A stretch of 64,000 nucleotides of DNA from Bursaphelenchus xylophilus (GCA_904066235.2 CAJFCV020000005.1:8799501-8863500), one strand, 5' to 3'. Positions 1 through 12,517 are shown, counted from the stretch's first letter. The notes: generated by a model not told the origin, from the letters alone. Made by a program: numbers and translations.

Positions 1-2
1 TT

Positions 3-367
3 AAGCGGATTACCCTCAAGTCGCCTTATCCACTGACTAGTCCAAATCTAACCGGAAAAGATTCCACTCATCTTGTCTCTTTGACTAGTCATTTAGATCG
101 TTCTCTGCAAGATCCCCCTTTTTTTGACTTTTCTATTTTGGCTACAAAACTAATCCTCAGCCCATGGAGAAGTCTTTGCAAACGTCTTCTTGCTGACACT
201 CTGACGACAAAGGAGTTCCGTTTCTCCAAAAGTTCTCAAACTCTTTAAATAAAGCTTTAAGCCAATTACACTTGATGTCTTCTGTTAATCCTACCATCTC
301 AGACATTTGGGATAATTATGGAAAAAAGGGGGGCTTGCAAGAAATTAAAGATTGGAAATTCAAGTAG
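3..367 (+). pseudogene. coding-like remnant running in from the window edge
   Basis: A reading frame is open from the window edge to a stop at 246-248 (81 codons). A second frame (248-367) continues in the same style for 39 codons to a TAG. A single frameshift near 246 would join them into one C-terminal fragment of about 120 residues, containing stretches such as SPWRSLCKRLLADTL and PTISDIWDNYGKKGG. The amino-acid composition is normal for a protein. I do not recognise the family. It could be the 3' end of a host gene or a transposon protein, and the upstream part lies outside the window. Confidence 0.3.
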
Positions 368-1494
368 ATGATGGAGGAGAAAAAGTGTAATTTTAAAGGA
401 AAGTACTGGAAATGACAATTAAATGACCTGTAAGGATCGGAATAATTTTAAATCAAATTTTTGAAAGACCTATGTGAGATTTCCGGCTTGCGCTTTGCAG
501 GAAAAACTGAGGTTTTTTGTAATACAAGATTTTTCAATTTTGACATTTTTACGGGTTGTTCAGCTATAGAAAACTTCAACATTTTTCGACCGCTGAGAGC
601 AGCACCAAGGCAAAAATCAGTTGTTTCCGCTCAAAAATGACTATTATATGAAAAAAGTTTTCTTTCTGACCGCTAGAAAGACTTTTACTAAAAATTTTGC
701 GATTGGAAAAGATGGAATATCTCGTCTGCTCCTGCAAAGCAGAGGCTAAAATTTCACAGAAGTCAACTTTTAATCAATCCTGCTTTTCTCCAGTCAAAGA
801 CTAATTCCTAAAACTCTCGCATACTTCATAGAAAAGCCTAATCTTACACGTACAAATTCCACATAATTTTACGAAATTTTCCATAATCAACAAAGCGCAT
901 TTCCCATCCTCCAATCTGACATTAAAAATTTCATAATCGGAGGCGTCGCAAATACGTAACATCCATATTTATGCCGATTGTAAAATATAATATTGTGCTC
1001 TTTCTTGACACCTTGCCGCGCTCTACGCACATATTTCATCCGCTTACACATCAAAAAGCATACTTCCGCGGTTCGTAAGATGTTTACGACACCGGGGATT
1101 TGACGACGAGAACGACGTGGAGAAAACAAAGCCCTGCGGCGATTAGCCGCTCGAGGTCTTTTGTATGACATGTAGGTGGTAAATATAATCAAGAAGGATG
1201 TAAAATACGTCATACCGACTTGGTCCTACAAAGGAAAAAAAACAGAAATTAATTATTTCTTGTTGAAAAAAAACTTGTTTCAAATGAAAAAAGTTGATAC
1301 ACCAACCGGACATGCAAACGTTTTACAAGCCAAAGCGAATTTGAATGACATTACAGACGTTAAGTTGCTCACGCAAATAAACACCAGTAACCTTTGAAAC
1401 AAGACCAATGGCACATTTTCGAAAATAAGGGAATGACAAAAAAATTAAAAAAATAAAATGGTGAAATTTCCGTGAAAGTATAAAAAATGGTCTC
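368..1494. other. intergenic stretch with a degenerate MITE fragment
   Basis: About 440-700 holds a very diverged copy of the GGGAAGTACCCCAAG-type MITE (words such as 'cttgcgctttgcagg' and 'gaccgctgagagcag'). The rest shows no convincing gene except the weak small frame at 889-1171. Confidence 0.4.
889..1171 (-). CDS. possible small Arg-rich protein, uncharacterised
   Basis: An ATG-started frame of 94 codons begins MSYKRPRAANRRRALF and is strongly basic at the N-terminus (several RRR/RRSRR clusters). Codon choice is varied rather than A/T-homopolymeric, which is why it is listed. There is no signal peptide, no recognised domain, no conserved neighbour and no clear promoter. An in-frame upstream ATG at 1213 exists. 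It may well be fortuitous. Confidence 0.2.
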
Positions 1495-1707
1495 ACAAGG
1501 AAAGTACTTTTATGGGGGCTCCTACTTTTTGACGTGACATATCTCAAAAAATCAGAAAAAATGCGCTGATCAAGGATATATAAATCTCAGCTGCCCATTT
1601 TAGGTTTTTAGGGGTGAAACTGCCTAAAAACTGGCTTAATTTCCCTACAAAAGGCGCAAGCATTCGAAACGATAAAAAGCGCAATCGGCCTCTTCCTTCG
1701 GAAGAGA

Positions 1708-1764
1708 GCGGTGTGGCCGAGTGGTTAGTGCCGTAGTCTGGGGATCAAAAGGGGAACGCCGCAC
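1708..1764 (+). other. truncated tRNA-like segment (Pol III A-box) in foldback arm
   Basis: The sequence GTGTGGCCGAGTGGTTAGTG fits a tRNA-Ser/Leu D-arm and A-box. It is preceded by a CTCTTCC/GGAAGAG hairpin. The matching B-box half is separated by the nested insert and lies near 3921 as a degenerate 'gggttcattt'. It is a transposon-borne tRNA derivative, not a functional tRNA. Confidence 0.6.
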
Positions 1765-1995
1765 GGCACGGCAACCCAGAATAGAACAAAAATGTCTCCC
1801 GCCCACTTTTGAATTTCGTCCAAACGAAGTGTCAAAATTCACAAAAGAAATAAAATAATTCCGAGAAAAATGTTCTTCGGTCGGAAACCCGCACGAAAAA
1901 TTCATTTTTGACATTTCGTTTGAATTCAACCGATACTAGGTAGGCGAAGTGCCGAAACGAGGCGGGAGACTCCCTGGGTTGCCGTGCACGGGGTT

Positions 1996-2113
1996 GTGTC
2001 CGAACAGTGCGCCTGAAACAAACAGTGCACCTGGCTGAACGGGGCACCTGAGCGAACGGTGCACCTGACACATTTTGAACTGTGCACCTGGGCGAACAGT
2101 GCACCTGGGCGAA
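1996..2113. repeat. left array of GTGCACCTG subterminal motifs
   Basis: Six imperfect tandem copies of a roughly 17-bp unit (gaacagtgcacctgggc). The unit recurs in inverse orientation at 3779-3907. Regular spacing and mirror placement fit transposase-binding subterminal repeats. Confidence 0.7.
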
Positions 2114-2810
2114 CTTCGGGACTGGGAAAAAGGATTTTTTTTGGAAAATTTTAATAAAATTTGAAAGGTTTTCGCTTCGGGACAGGGAAAAAGGATTTTT
2201 TGGAAAATTTTAATAAAATTTGAAAGGTTTTCGCTTCGGGACAGGGAAAAAGGATTTTTTTTGGAAAATTTTAATAAAATTTGAAAGGTTCTCGCTTCGG
2301 GACTGGGAAAAAGGATTTTTTTGGAAAATTTTAATAAAATTTGAAAGGTTTTCGCTTCGGGACAGGGAAAAAGGATTTTTTGGAAAATTTTAGTAAAATT
2401 TTCAAAGGTTTTCGCTTCGGGACTGGGAAAAAGGATTTTTTTGGAAAATTTTAATAAAATTTGAAAGGTTTTCGCTTCGGGACTGGGAAAAAGGATTTTT
2501 TTTTTGGAAAATTTTAATAAAATTTGAAAGGTTTTCGCTTCGGGACAGGGAAAAAGGATTTTTTGGAAAATTTTAGTAAAATTTTCAAAGGTTTTCGCTT
2601 CGGGACTGGGAAAAAGGATTTTTTTTTTGGAAAATTTTAATAAAATTTGAAAGGTTTTCGCTTCGGGACAGGGAAAAAGGATTTTTTTTTGGAAAATTTT
2701 AATAAAATTTGAAAGGTTTTCGCTTTGGGACAGGGAAAAAGGATTTTTTGGAAAATTTTAGTAAAATTTTCAAAGGTTTTCGCTTCGGGATAAATATGGC
2801 AAGGGTAGAT
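2114..2810. repeat. tandem array, about 59-bp unit, 11 copies
   Basis: The unit begins 'cttcgggacagggaaaaagg' and continues with 'gaaaattttaataaaatttg'. Length varies 56-62 bp through poly-T slippage. About eleven copies run head to tail and the last merges into unrelated sequence at about 2795. About four inverse-oriented copies occur at 3520-3755, so this array is one arm of a palindrome. Confidence 0.85.
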
Positions 2811-3060
2811 CAGGGCAAATTCTTTTGACGGATTTTTTTATATGACAAATGGGGATCAAGGTAAGCCGTTTTTACTGATTTCTTTGTTTGTGAAAAGCTA
2901 GATATGAAAGGGGAGATCAAGGCAACTTGTTCTGACTAATTTTTCGTCTGTGAAAAAAATGTTATTCCAATAGGGCTGTTGCCGGTGCGCCACAAAAATA
3001 CGAACAGAACCTAGCAAACCTAAAAATAATCAGATGTAAGTGTAGTTCTTTCGTTTCTTA

Positions 3061-3345
<285 letters not shown>

Positions 3346-3519
3346 TTACCTTGATCTCCCCTTGTCATATTTAGTTTTTCACAATGAAAAAAATGATAAA
3401 AACGGCTTACCTTAATCCCCCCTTGTCATATTTATCTTTTCACACACAAAAAAATCAGTCAAAAACTTGCTTTGATCTCCATTGTCATATTTACCTTTTC
3501 ACAAAGAAAAAATGGTTTT

Positions 3520-3755
3520 TTTCCTTTTCCGAAGCGAAAACTTTTCAAATTCCTTTCAAATTTTATTAAAATTTTCCAAAAAAATCCTTTTTCCCAGTCC
3601 CGAAGCGAAAACCTTTCAAAACTTTTAAAAATTGCCAAAAAAAAAAATCATTTTTCCCAGTCCCGAAGCGAAAACCTTTCAAATTTTGTAAAAAAAAATC
3701 CAAAAAAAATCCTTTTTCGTTGTCCCGAAACGAAAACCTTTCAAATTTTCTTCAA
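3520..3755. repeat. inverse copy of the 59-bp tandem array
   Basis: About four copies of the reverse complement of the 2114-2810 unit ('cccgaagcgaaaacctttc'). They are more diverged in the A-rich part. Together the two arrays bracket 2810-3520. Confidence 0.8.
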
Positions 3756-3778
3756 TAATGCACAAAAAACTTTTTTTC

Positions 3779-3907
3779 AAGGTGCACCATTCGCCTAGGT
3801 GCACTGTTCGAACAAGAAAATGTCAGGTGCACCGTTCAGCCAGGTGCACTATTCACCCAGGTGCCCCGTTCAGCCAGGTGCACAATTCGTCAGGTGCACC
3901 GTTCGGA
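3779..3907. repeat. right array of CAGGTGCAC subterminal motifs
   Basis: About seven copies of CAGGTGCAC followed by (n)(t/g)TTC, inverse to the 1996-2113 array. Confidence 0.7.
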
Positions 3908-4360
3908 CCGAATCGTGCACGGGTTCATTTCCCAATCGACTCTTTTTGAAGTTGAAGGTCGGAAAAATAAATGTTTGGGCCAAGGCTGACTTATTACGTC
4001 TTAGAAACTCAATAAACATCAGTTTAAGCCAAAATAAAAATTGTAAACCTGTGAAAAATTAAGCGAAAAGGGGTTCATATAGGACTTTAAGTCAACTTCC
4101 GATTGGGTTTTCTCCCCTAAAAACTTAAAATGGGCAGCTAAGATGTATATATCAGCACATTTTTTTCTGATTTTTTGAGATATGTCCCGCCCAAAAGTAG
4201 GAGCCCCCATAAAAGTACTTTCCTCGTCAAATAAACTTTGAGGATCAATTATGAGGGCACTTAAAAATTTCAAGGATACTTGATATACGACTAAAGTGCC
4301 CGATTTACATACCGACTCTTCACAGATTAAGAGCACATCTACTGTATCAGCCTTTATTTA

Positions 4361-4622
4361 TTAGTCTGTCGGGAAAATAGAGAACACAATGTCGCATGCA
4401 AAATCGAGAAATTTAATTTTGTCGCGGCACAATCAAATTGCTTTTCATTTTCATTCGGGAAGCATCAAAAATGTAACAAAATACCTCCATCTCCCTTCCA
4501 AACGGAGTTTTTTTTTATTATAGTTGTAAAGGGAGGCACTAAAAAGTAATTCGATTTGCGGCGACACAATTTATTTTTCGATGTGATTTTTGACATTGTG
4601 CTCTCTATTTTCCCGACAGACT
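4361..4622. repeat. TCAGTCTGTCGGGAAAAT-family MITE
   Basis: Ends 'agtctgtcgggaaaatag' and 'ctattttcccgacagact' are inverse. The inside contains degenerate traces of the GTGGCAAAAAACGTACC MITE ('gggaagcatcaaaaatg', about 4440-4545). Confidence 0.75.
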
Positions 4623-5465
4623 GGTAAATAAAGAATGTGAGCCTTAATAGCCGTACTATGGCCATACTAAGACCAACACGCAGCCAAAAAATGAGTTTAA
4701 ACTCAAACCCTCAAGTCCTTTTCAAAATCGCGCCCACCCTACCCCACTGAAATTTGAAAAAGATTATCTTGGAACCGAGATTACTACATAATAACTGCCA
4801 ACGAAGAAATCCCCGCCTACATTCCGACAATAATTATAATTCGAACTCAAATGACATCGATATTAATAGATTCTAATAAAGACTTGATAAAAGGAGTATT
4901 AGCTTTTTAATGTATGTATAATAATTAACCAAAAATTAAAAGGAGGATGATCCCGCGAGTCGTTTTCTTTTCAAATCCCATTCTCATTGGCATCGCGTGA
5001 CATTGATACAGCGATTACGATACCATGTAGTAATTAATTATCAAGGGGAACTGCAATTACAACAAATATTGTAATACTAAGGAGCGTTTCTGAGAAAAAT
5101 AAAAACGGAGAAGAGCAAAGATTAGCACGTATTTTACACTAAAAAGACCCATGTGCGACGCTCAGATTTCTCTTAAAATTTGAACACACTTTGCTCATAG
5201 ACCACACATGGATTCCTGAAAGTTGCAGCTCGCGCTTTGCCCGGACAGCTGATCTTTCTACAGAATACGGAAAATGTGGAGAACGGCCACAGAGGAACAC
5301 ATATTTTGGCCATATTTTTCCCTCTTTCGGCATGCCGTTAAATGAAAAATGTAAAGGAAGTGTGTAATTTTTACCGCCTATCGAAAATCTTGGATATCGG
5401 AAAAATCAATTTAGAACGGGCTATAAGACGAGACTTATCCAGATCATTTGATCCGTAAAAAAAGT
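4623..5465. other. intergenic stretch with a MITE fragment
   Basis: About 5140-5335 is a partial, diverged copy of the GGGAAGTACCCCAAG-type MITE ('gtgcgacgctcagatttc', 'ctgaaagttgcagctcgcg'). No gene is supported. Confidence 0.5.
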
Positions 5466-5945
5466 ACGTGGTGTCTCAGCCGGAGCTTCCAAGATTTCAA
5501 GTATTATTTCTCCGCCACACTATCAGTCTGTCGGGAAAATAACGGCGGATCGTCGCAGCAAAATGTCTCGCATCGCTGCTATCGCGCACCAAATCCCAAG
5601 CCGCGGCTTGCAGTCGCAAAGCGATGATGGGCGATTCCGAGGTGCGACGATCCGCCGTTATTTTTCCGACAGACCGATAATTTTTATAAAATTTATATCA
5701 AATTGAAGCTGAGGTACCACACTTCTTGTCCACCAAATATTATTTATGTTTTCACCGATATCGGACTCCAAAACTTCTAATGAATGGGTCAGTATGAGAG
5801 CCTCCTTGAACTTGGGCTTGTCATATTTGGTGGACAAAAAATGGGACGTTTCAGCTTCAATTTGATATAAATTCCATAAAAATTGGTGGATAATAAGTGG
5901 AGAAATACTTAAATTAAAGTTGGAAGCTGCCGGCTGAACCACCCT
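5466..5945. repeat. foldback MITE with TIR around GGTTCAGCCGG, split by another MITE
   Basis: Left end 'gtctcagccggagcttcc' and right end 'ggaagctgccggctgaacc' are inverse. The arms continue inwards ('tcaagtattatttctcc'; 'atttatatcaaattgaagct' appears in both arms). The right terminus reads ACCCTATA, mariner-like. The left arm is interrupted at 5521 by a different MITE, showing that this element is older than that family's insertion. Confidence 0.65.
5521..5679. repeat. TCAGTCTGTCGGGAAAAT-family MITE, nested
   Basis: Near-perfect 159-bp palindromic element. Both ends read TATCAGTCTGTCGG or its inverse, extended by AATAACGGCGGATCGTCGCA. It is inserted within the left arm of the 5466-5945 foldback. 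Confidence 0.85.
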
Positions 5946-6819
5946 ATATAATATTATAAAATTTGAGGACAATAAAATACCGCGAACACAGTTCTGTTGA
6001 AACAAAGACATATTGGCAGAAAACAACATCAAATGCCCCTCGGCATTTATATACCCTCCGTTTGACGTCAAGAGAAACTCCATTAAAAAATGCTGTACAT
6101 TACAATGTACAAATCGGCCGACAAAATACAACTTATGCTCCTAAAATAACAAAAAAACAGCTCTTCGGCACGGAACGTGTCATTTTCACCCGTTCCAGTG
6201 TGCCATTATGCACAAAAATGACAAATTCTTACAACAAGATATCTGGTAACAGTAGTAGTAGTATATAATCAGTCCTTACATTGTTAAAGACCAAGATGTG
6301 CTGAAAGACAGGTGAAAAAAAATATCAGCATTCAAAAGTGCATAGACAGTTCGTTTTTTAACACAAGTTTAATTGATTTTTTGGGACATAATTGCCCTGC
6401 ACAGAATTCTGTACTTTTTTCAAAAAAGCACAGAACGTTGTGCCCTGTAAACTAGCGTCAAATGAAAAGTCTATGGCATTTTTAAATCGTAAAGGTTTTG
6501 AAGTCATTAATGACGTTTCAGGAAGTAAGGGAATAATCGATGTATAGTCTCGGCGCAGGGAAAAAGTTTCAGTTTTCATTTTTGATATGGTCTATAAATA
6601 TATATATGAAAGGGCAATATAAGGACAAATTATGGCTTTAGGAAGTATATAAATATACATAATAAAAGATGAGATCACTGAAGTCGTGGACGGCACCATG
6701 TGGAAAACAATGTAGTCAAATAGTCTAGACATTCCTGCATTCTTCAAGAATGTTGTTACTTCTGTAAACCACACGATAAATATTTGTTATATGATTTGAT
6801 AAATATTCTTGGCATACTA
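5946..6819. other. intergenic stretch, no gene seen
   Basis: A/T-rich sequence with a short (gta)n run near 6250. No frame with exon structure, signal peptide or domain was found. Confidence 0.4.
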
Positions 6820-7015
6820 GTCCGGAAAGTCGCCGGTATGATTTTCGGCGTGGGCCAAAATTTCGGCCCGCCGGCCTGATATCCGATCGTCCGGGCCGTC
6901 TGGACGACCTCAGGCACTTGGGGAGACTTTTGTTTCAACAAGCCGGTGAAAAGTTTGGACCAAGACGGCCTTAAGAAAAATTGAAACGGCCCGGCCAAGA
7001 AGCCATGTCTACCCA
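6820..7015. repeat. GC-rich GGCCCGGCC repeat, copy 1
   Basis: A 195-bp GC-rich island with many ggcc/ccgg words in AT-rich surroundings. Its right edge 'ggcccggccaagaagccatg' followed by 'tctac' is inverse to the left edge of the island at 60989-61123 (gtagacatggctagtgggcc). That makes it an interspersed repeat rather than a CpG promoter. Confidence 0.55.
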
Positions 7016-8999
7016 GGAGGTTGCCCCAAAAAGGTCATATTTATAACAAAAAGTAAGACAGTGCAACTATGTAAGTCCATTGCTCTCTTTCCGTTACAAT
7101 GACAAACCCGACTTTGAAAATCCACAACACAAACAGCAAAACCTTCGAGAACCCCGAATCTCCTGGCACGGAAGTCTGATATCAATTCATATTGTTTTTG
7201 AACCCAATTTCGAGAACCGAAAGAAATTTCTTCCTCAAAAACAAAATTACTTTGTTCAACACACCACCGGATTATACCGTGATTAAAGCAAGCGAATTTA
7301 CGTGAATAACTTGTGATTTCCGACGTATGTAATCAAAACAACGCTTTTCCGTAACTGGAAGAGGATACGTCATGTTGACCAAGCGCTTGCAGATTTGCAA
7401 ATAAGCAAATAAAGAGTTGAAATTGATAAAATTTAAGGTTTGGATGCTTAGATTTCAAGAAATTAAAAAAATGGACTAAATTGATATAATTTTTTAAGTT
7501 CTTGTATAATATACATATACATAGAAAGTTTGAAAGTGCCAAAGAGTATCGAATGTCTGGCGAATTGTAACCTACGAAAGATAAGTCTCGTCAGTCAAAA
7601 GCTAAAAATGTTACATTTGGCCTAGAAAATTTTGCCCTAAATCTAGGCCAAGTCCTATAAAAATATTATAATTTTAAAATTTTTTGAAAAAAAACAAAGT
7701 CTAAACAACTTCAAGATTTTATTTTACAGAATTTCAGAAGTCCTGAAAGACAATTTTGGACAGTAGTGAAACACTTGTATAACAAACAATTTCTGTCCCT
7801 GTGCCATTTGTTCTACAGACGTTCTACTGTAACTAACGACCATGTTAAGCCTTTCTAATACTTGCTAACACCTATCTTGCTCATTTTCCGACTAAAAGTC
7901 AACACTTCCCCGGAACACAACGGTAATTGGAATCTAGTCTGTCTATTACAACAAGACTCGAAAAACAAGTCAAAATTGGCCCAACTAAGGCTGACTTCAA
8001 TTACTTGTGACATTTCCTCGTTATCCGCTCCTCTTGGGAGGAGCCACTTCCGTTTTCAAATAAAATGCCACGAGAAAAAACTGTGAAATTAAAAAATTCT
8101 TGGAAGTCGAAAAAAAGAGTAAAATTTTAAACTTTAACGCCAAGAATTAGTGAGATTAAAGGAACTGATGGTAAATGGCAAAATTAAAAATCTTCTGGTT
8201 AAACGTCATAAAAAACTTTTCAAGAAAATTCGAGAAAAATTGGGCTTATTAAAGCTAATTTTAATAGTTGTTTAATCTTTCAACTAGTCTCTAAAATAGC
8301 TCGTCAAACTGGCGTCAACGGAAAGATCACATCACAAAAATTATCGCTTCAAGTTTACATTCGTTAAACGGAGATTTTTTTATCAAACAAAGAATCTTAT
8401 AAGACATTTTATTTCTCGGTCGCAGCCACGACACACCCAGTTTTCGCCAATGTACGGGGACTAATGACAAAATATTAGCATCAAAAAACAGAAATCCGAG
8501 GCTTCATTTTGAGCAAAAAATGAGAACAAATTTTTTCTCGGGACTTGACGGTAGCCACATGTGGTAGTCTAGCCTAGAATATGCTTGCAAAAAGAAAAAA
8601 TTAGCAACAAACAACGCTCCTGACCGTAACTTTTACTTCCAGAAATTAGAGACTAAAAATTATAAAATTGCGCTATCAGCAAGAAAAGTAGAGTCAAGCC
8701 GCTAAAATCGCAAATTGCCAGCGACTAAAAAATTTTGTTAACATTTCTTGGTGATTTTCAACCGAAAAAGTTCGAAATTTCTCAATCATTTTCAACCAAA
8801 AAGGACTGGTTTTCGGGGTAAAAGTGACCTACTTCAAAACGTCGTAGCGACCTCAGTTTGCACTTTAAAATCTTGTTATTTAATAGACAAAAAACGATAT
8901 GGCTTTAAAAAAACATATTCCAAAAACAAAGGCTCTGCGCCGCCTCCGCCGAAAGTTATAGCCTCCTACTTTCCTTCACGTTTCTTGAAAGACCCTGTA
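7016..8999. other. intergenic stretch, no gene seen
   Basis: About 2 kb of AT-rich DNA with only short frames. No repeat matching the other families was recognised. Confidence 0.4.
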
Positions 9000-9248
9000 C
9001 AGTGAGGAAACTGATTCAATGGCAAAAAACCGCTCGTTTTGGATCTTTGAAGGGGCCAAAATGACTCCAAACCCTTCTCTTCTCTAAGCTAAGAAACTCC
9101 GCTTTGAAAAGCGCGCCCTTTCCTTCAAGGCGGGCTCTTCAAAGCGGGGTTTTTTTAGCTTTGAGAAGGGAAGGGTTTGGAGGCATTTTGATCCCTTCCG
9201 GGATTCAAAATGAGACCTTTTTTTGCCATTGGATCCGGTCCCTCACTG
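9000..9248. repeat. GTGGCAAAAAACGTACC-family MITE, copy a
   Basis: Palindromic 249-bp element flanked by TA on both sides. Ends are CAGTGAGG...CCTCACTG. The internal 'aactccgctttgaaaagcg' pairs with 'gctcttcaaagcggggttt'. The TA duplication and CAG-type ends are typical of Tc1/mariner-derived MITEs. Confidence 0.8.
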
Positions 9249-9635
9249 TAGAAGGATTTAGTTGTTCGAAGATTCGCCTTGGCCAAAAAATTACTTCATT
9301 AAATTGCAAAATCGTTTGTTATAGACAAGTTTCGCTGTACATAAGCTCCAATGTATTCATTACAAAAAAAATCTTCAAGCTTTAAAGAGATAAAAAAGTC
9401 GTATTTAAATAGCTTTATATACATAATGCAGTAGGACAATTCCTAAAATGTTACTCATGACAGTTTTCAGAAATTCCAGTAGGAAATGAATAGCAAAAAT
9501 TCCTGGATGGGGCATAACCATCGGGCTTAATTTTCCCATGGGAAAAGAGTGTATAAAATTAGTTCCGGCCACATGTTTTCGCCGTATGTGGGTAATATGA
9601 TTCGATTTTAAACTTGGTTATTAGAGAGCAAAATT

Positions 9636-10596
9636 GAATCGGAGTTGGACGATTGGGGAAAAAGACGATTGGGGAAAGGGACGATTGGGGAAAAAGACGA
9701 TTGGGGAAAAGTACGATTGGGGAAACCGAAAAGTGTTATTTTTCTTCCATGCAAATGTCGAAGTTAGGATAATCGAGGGTGCCCATTTCGAAAATGACAT
9801 TCATTTTTTTGATTCTTACTTTTTTCCTTAAGTAGTACTGTAAAGTAGTAATTTTTGATTTTTTTCATAAATACTCGATTTAGGGGTTTTCGAGGGTGCT
9901 GATTTCGAAAATCATGTAAATTTTTCCTCTAGTACTACATAGTACTATTCTGATACTATATAGTACGAAGTGAAAATATGGCTTTTGACGTTAATGGTGT
10001 TGTTTTGATGCTTAGTACTCTTAAAAAATACGTTTTTAAGACTTGGTGCTATATAGTACTGTCTGATACTATGTAGTACGAAGTAAAAATAGGCGTACTA
10101 AGCACCAGAACAACACCACGAACGCCTAAAGGCCAACTTTACACCTCGTACTACATAGTATCAGGTAGTACTATATAGCACCAAGTCTTTAAAACGTGTT
10201 TTTGAAGAGTACTAAGCATCAAAACAACACCATTAACGTCAAAAGCCATATTTTGACCTCGTACTATATAGTATCAGAATAGTACTATATAGTACTAGAG
10301 GAAAAATGAACATGATTTTCGAAACCAGCACCTTCGAAATCCCCTAAATCCAGTATTTTTCGAAAATTTTTAAAAAATTAGTACTTAACAGTACTACTTA
10401 AGAAAAAAAGTAAGAATCAAAAAAAAGAATGTCATTTTCGAAATGAGCACCCTCGATTATCCTAATTTCGACATTTGCATCGAAGAAAAATAATACTTTT
10501 CGGTTTCCCCAATCGTACTTTTCCCCAATCGTCTTTTTCCCCAATCGTCCCTTTCCCCAATCGTCCTTTTCCCCAATCGTCCCAGTTCCAAATTGA
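9636..10596. repeat. ACGATTGGGG foldback element, intact copy
   Basis: A 960-bp near-complete palindrome. Each end carries five tandem copies of a roughly 15-bp unit (acgattggggaaaa). Then come long inverse arms containing 'tcttccatgcaaatgtcg', 'gagggtgcccatttcg' and repeated 'gtactatatagtac'-like words. The arms meet near 10100. There is no coding capacity. A second copy at 56119-59001 is split by another insertion. Confidence 0.85.
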
Positions 10597-11460
10597 ATTT
10601 ACATTGCCATTTTAGGTTAGGTTCAAAATGATAAATTTGATTAAATAGTACTCGTATTTACAAATGAAATCACAAGATCGGACGTTCTCGTTGACAAAAA
10701 AATCAAAGTTTTACCTGCCCAACATGCAAGCCTACTGGACTGACCAATAACCCCAATGACTTTTCGCAAACAAACCGCACGATTCCTCAATATTCCGCTT
10801 TTCGCCTCTAATCGCCACTCAAGGAAAAAGGGCCGATTCATTCGGCAAACATTCCCGATATCAGCGAGGAAGGTTACGGAAGAAGAAAGAAAGAAAAATC
10901 CGATTGAGGAGAAAGGTGAATCGCCCCAGAAATTTAGGAAAAAGTTATATTGCCAGGCTTGGTGAGACTCAATTGATTACTTAAATTTGATGGAAAAGTT
11001 GTCAGAAAGTGTTAGAGATCTCAATAAAACTCGGCATAAATTTAAGTCAGGTTTATTGTCATGGAAAGTCTTTCAAGTAGGACACAAACATACAGCAGCG
11101 AAATACAATATTTACAAAGAACACGCAAAACGAGCAGAGTCGGCCATGCAAAGGACTATTTTGCCTACAACTCTTTCGCTCCAGCACATAATTTTTTTAT
11201 TTTTTGTGCAAATATTATACGCCCATTAGCAATTTACCCTAGAATTTTTTTATACATAATAGATCCTTGAGGAATTTTGGAAGTTTCTGGAAAGCGCATG
11301 CAAAATATACATATGTATATATTGCAAATCTGCATGATTCTTGTCCTTGGTCAAAATAAAAAAAAAACAAATCTCAGCTTGTCTATGTATAACATCCTAA
11401 TTTCCTGGTTTACTTGAACGCCTCTAGAAGTAAAAATAAAGTTTATAGATCTTCGTTATA
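10597..11460. other. intergenic stretch, no gene seen
   Basis: No convincing coding sequence. It contains only short frames and an (ata)-rich segment near 11310. Confidence 0.4.
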
Positions 11461-12517
11461 CAGGGTGTTCAGAGAATTATGGAAAAAACGAATCATTAAT
11501 AACTTTGCGCCCGGTGGTCCAATCCGAAAATTTTTTTTTGCATTTTACAGAAAAACTATGGAGTTTTTAGAATCTAAAAAAATTTTTTCTTTTATCGGCG
11601 GAGACTTCCGTAATCAGCGTTGAATTCGGCGGAGTGTTTTTTTCACAAAATAGGACTGTAAATCGTTGTATGTGTAAAGAAAATGGGCGGAAAAGGATTC
11701 AGAAGATACAATGTGACATTTCTTTCAAATTTCTGTGCTTCGGCGGAGACATTTTTTAACCTCGGCGGACGATTTTTCTTCGACTTCGGATAGTCAAAAT
11801 TGGCTAAAACCAAAGCGTATGGTATCCCAAGTGGCATGGCGCCTAAAAACGACTTATTACGTCTTCAGCCGGCTGGCAGATGAAAAAACGGCAATTCGGC
11901 GGAGAAATAGACGAAAAAAAGATGAACGTATTTAAGAACTTATGCAAATTCATCCGCCGAGCATCCGCCAATAAGAAGAGTCATATTTTTGGTTGATCAG
12001 GGCCGTATAAGACCTACAACTTTAGTTTTCTCATCATAATTTCTTAAATGGGTTAATTTTTTTCTCCGCCGATTTCTCCGCCGAATTACCTTTTTTTCAT
12101 CTGCCAGCCGGCTGAAGACGTATTAAATAAATCGTTTTTAAGCTCCATGCCACCAGGGATACCATACTCTTTAGCCAATTTTGACTATCCGAAGTCGCAG
12201 AAAAATCGTCCGCCGAGGTTAAAAATGTCTCCGCCGAAGCACAGAAATTTGAAAGAAATGTCACATTGTATCTTCTAAATCCTTTTCCGCCCATTTTCTT
12301 TACACATACAACGATTTACAGCCTTGTTTTGTGAAAAAAACACTCCGCCGAATTCAACGCGGATTACGGAAGTCTCCGCCGATAAAAGAAAAAAAAATTT
12401 TTAGATTCTAAAAACTCCAAGGTTTTTCTGTAAAATGCAAAAAAAATTTTTCGGATTGGACCACCGAGCGCAAAGTTATTAATGAATAGTTTTTTCCATA
12501 ATTCTCTGAACACCCTG
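11461..12517. repeat. mariner-type foldback, TIR CAGGGTGTTCAGAGAATTAT
   Basis: Flanked by TA on both sides. Ends CAGGGTGTTCAGAGAATTAT and its inverse extend into arms of about 430 bp with many 'ctccgccga' words. The centre near 11940-12060 is unique. No transposase frame is present, so it is non-autonomous. Confidence 0.85.

Noticed and set aside
2114..2810. Regular tandem array that could be mistaken for a CRISPR
   Set aside because: No spacers; units are contiguous, AT-rich and mirrored elsewhere in the same foldback; eukaryotic context.
5658..6131. 157-codon open frame on the minus strand
   Set aside because: Starts at TTG and crosses the arms of the GGTTCAGCCGG foldback and the edge of another MITE.
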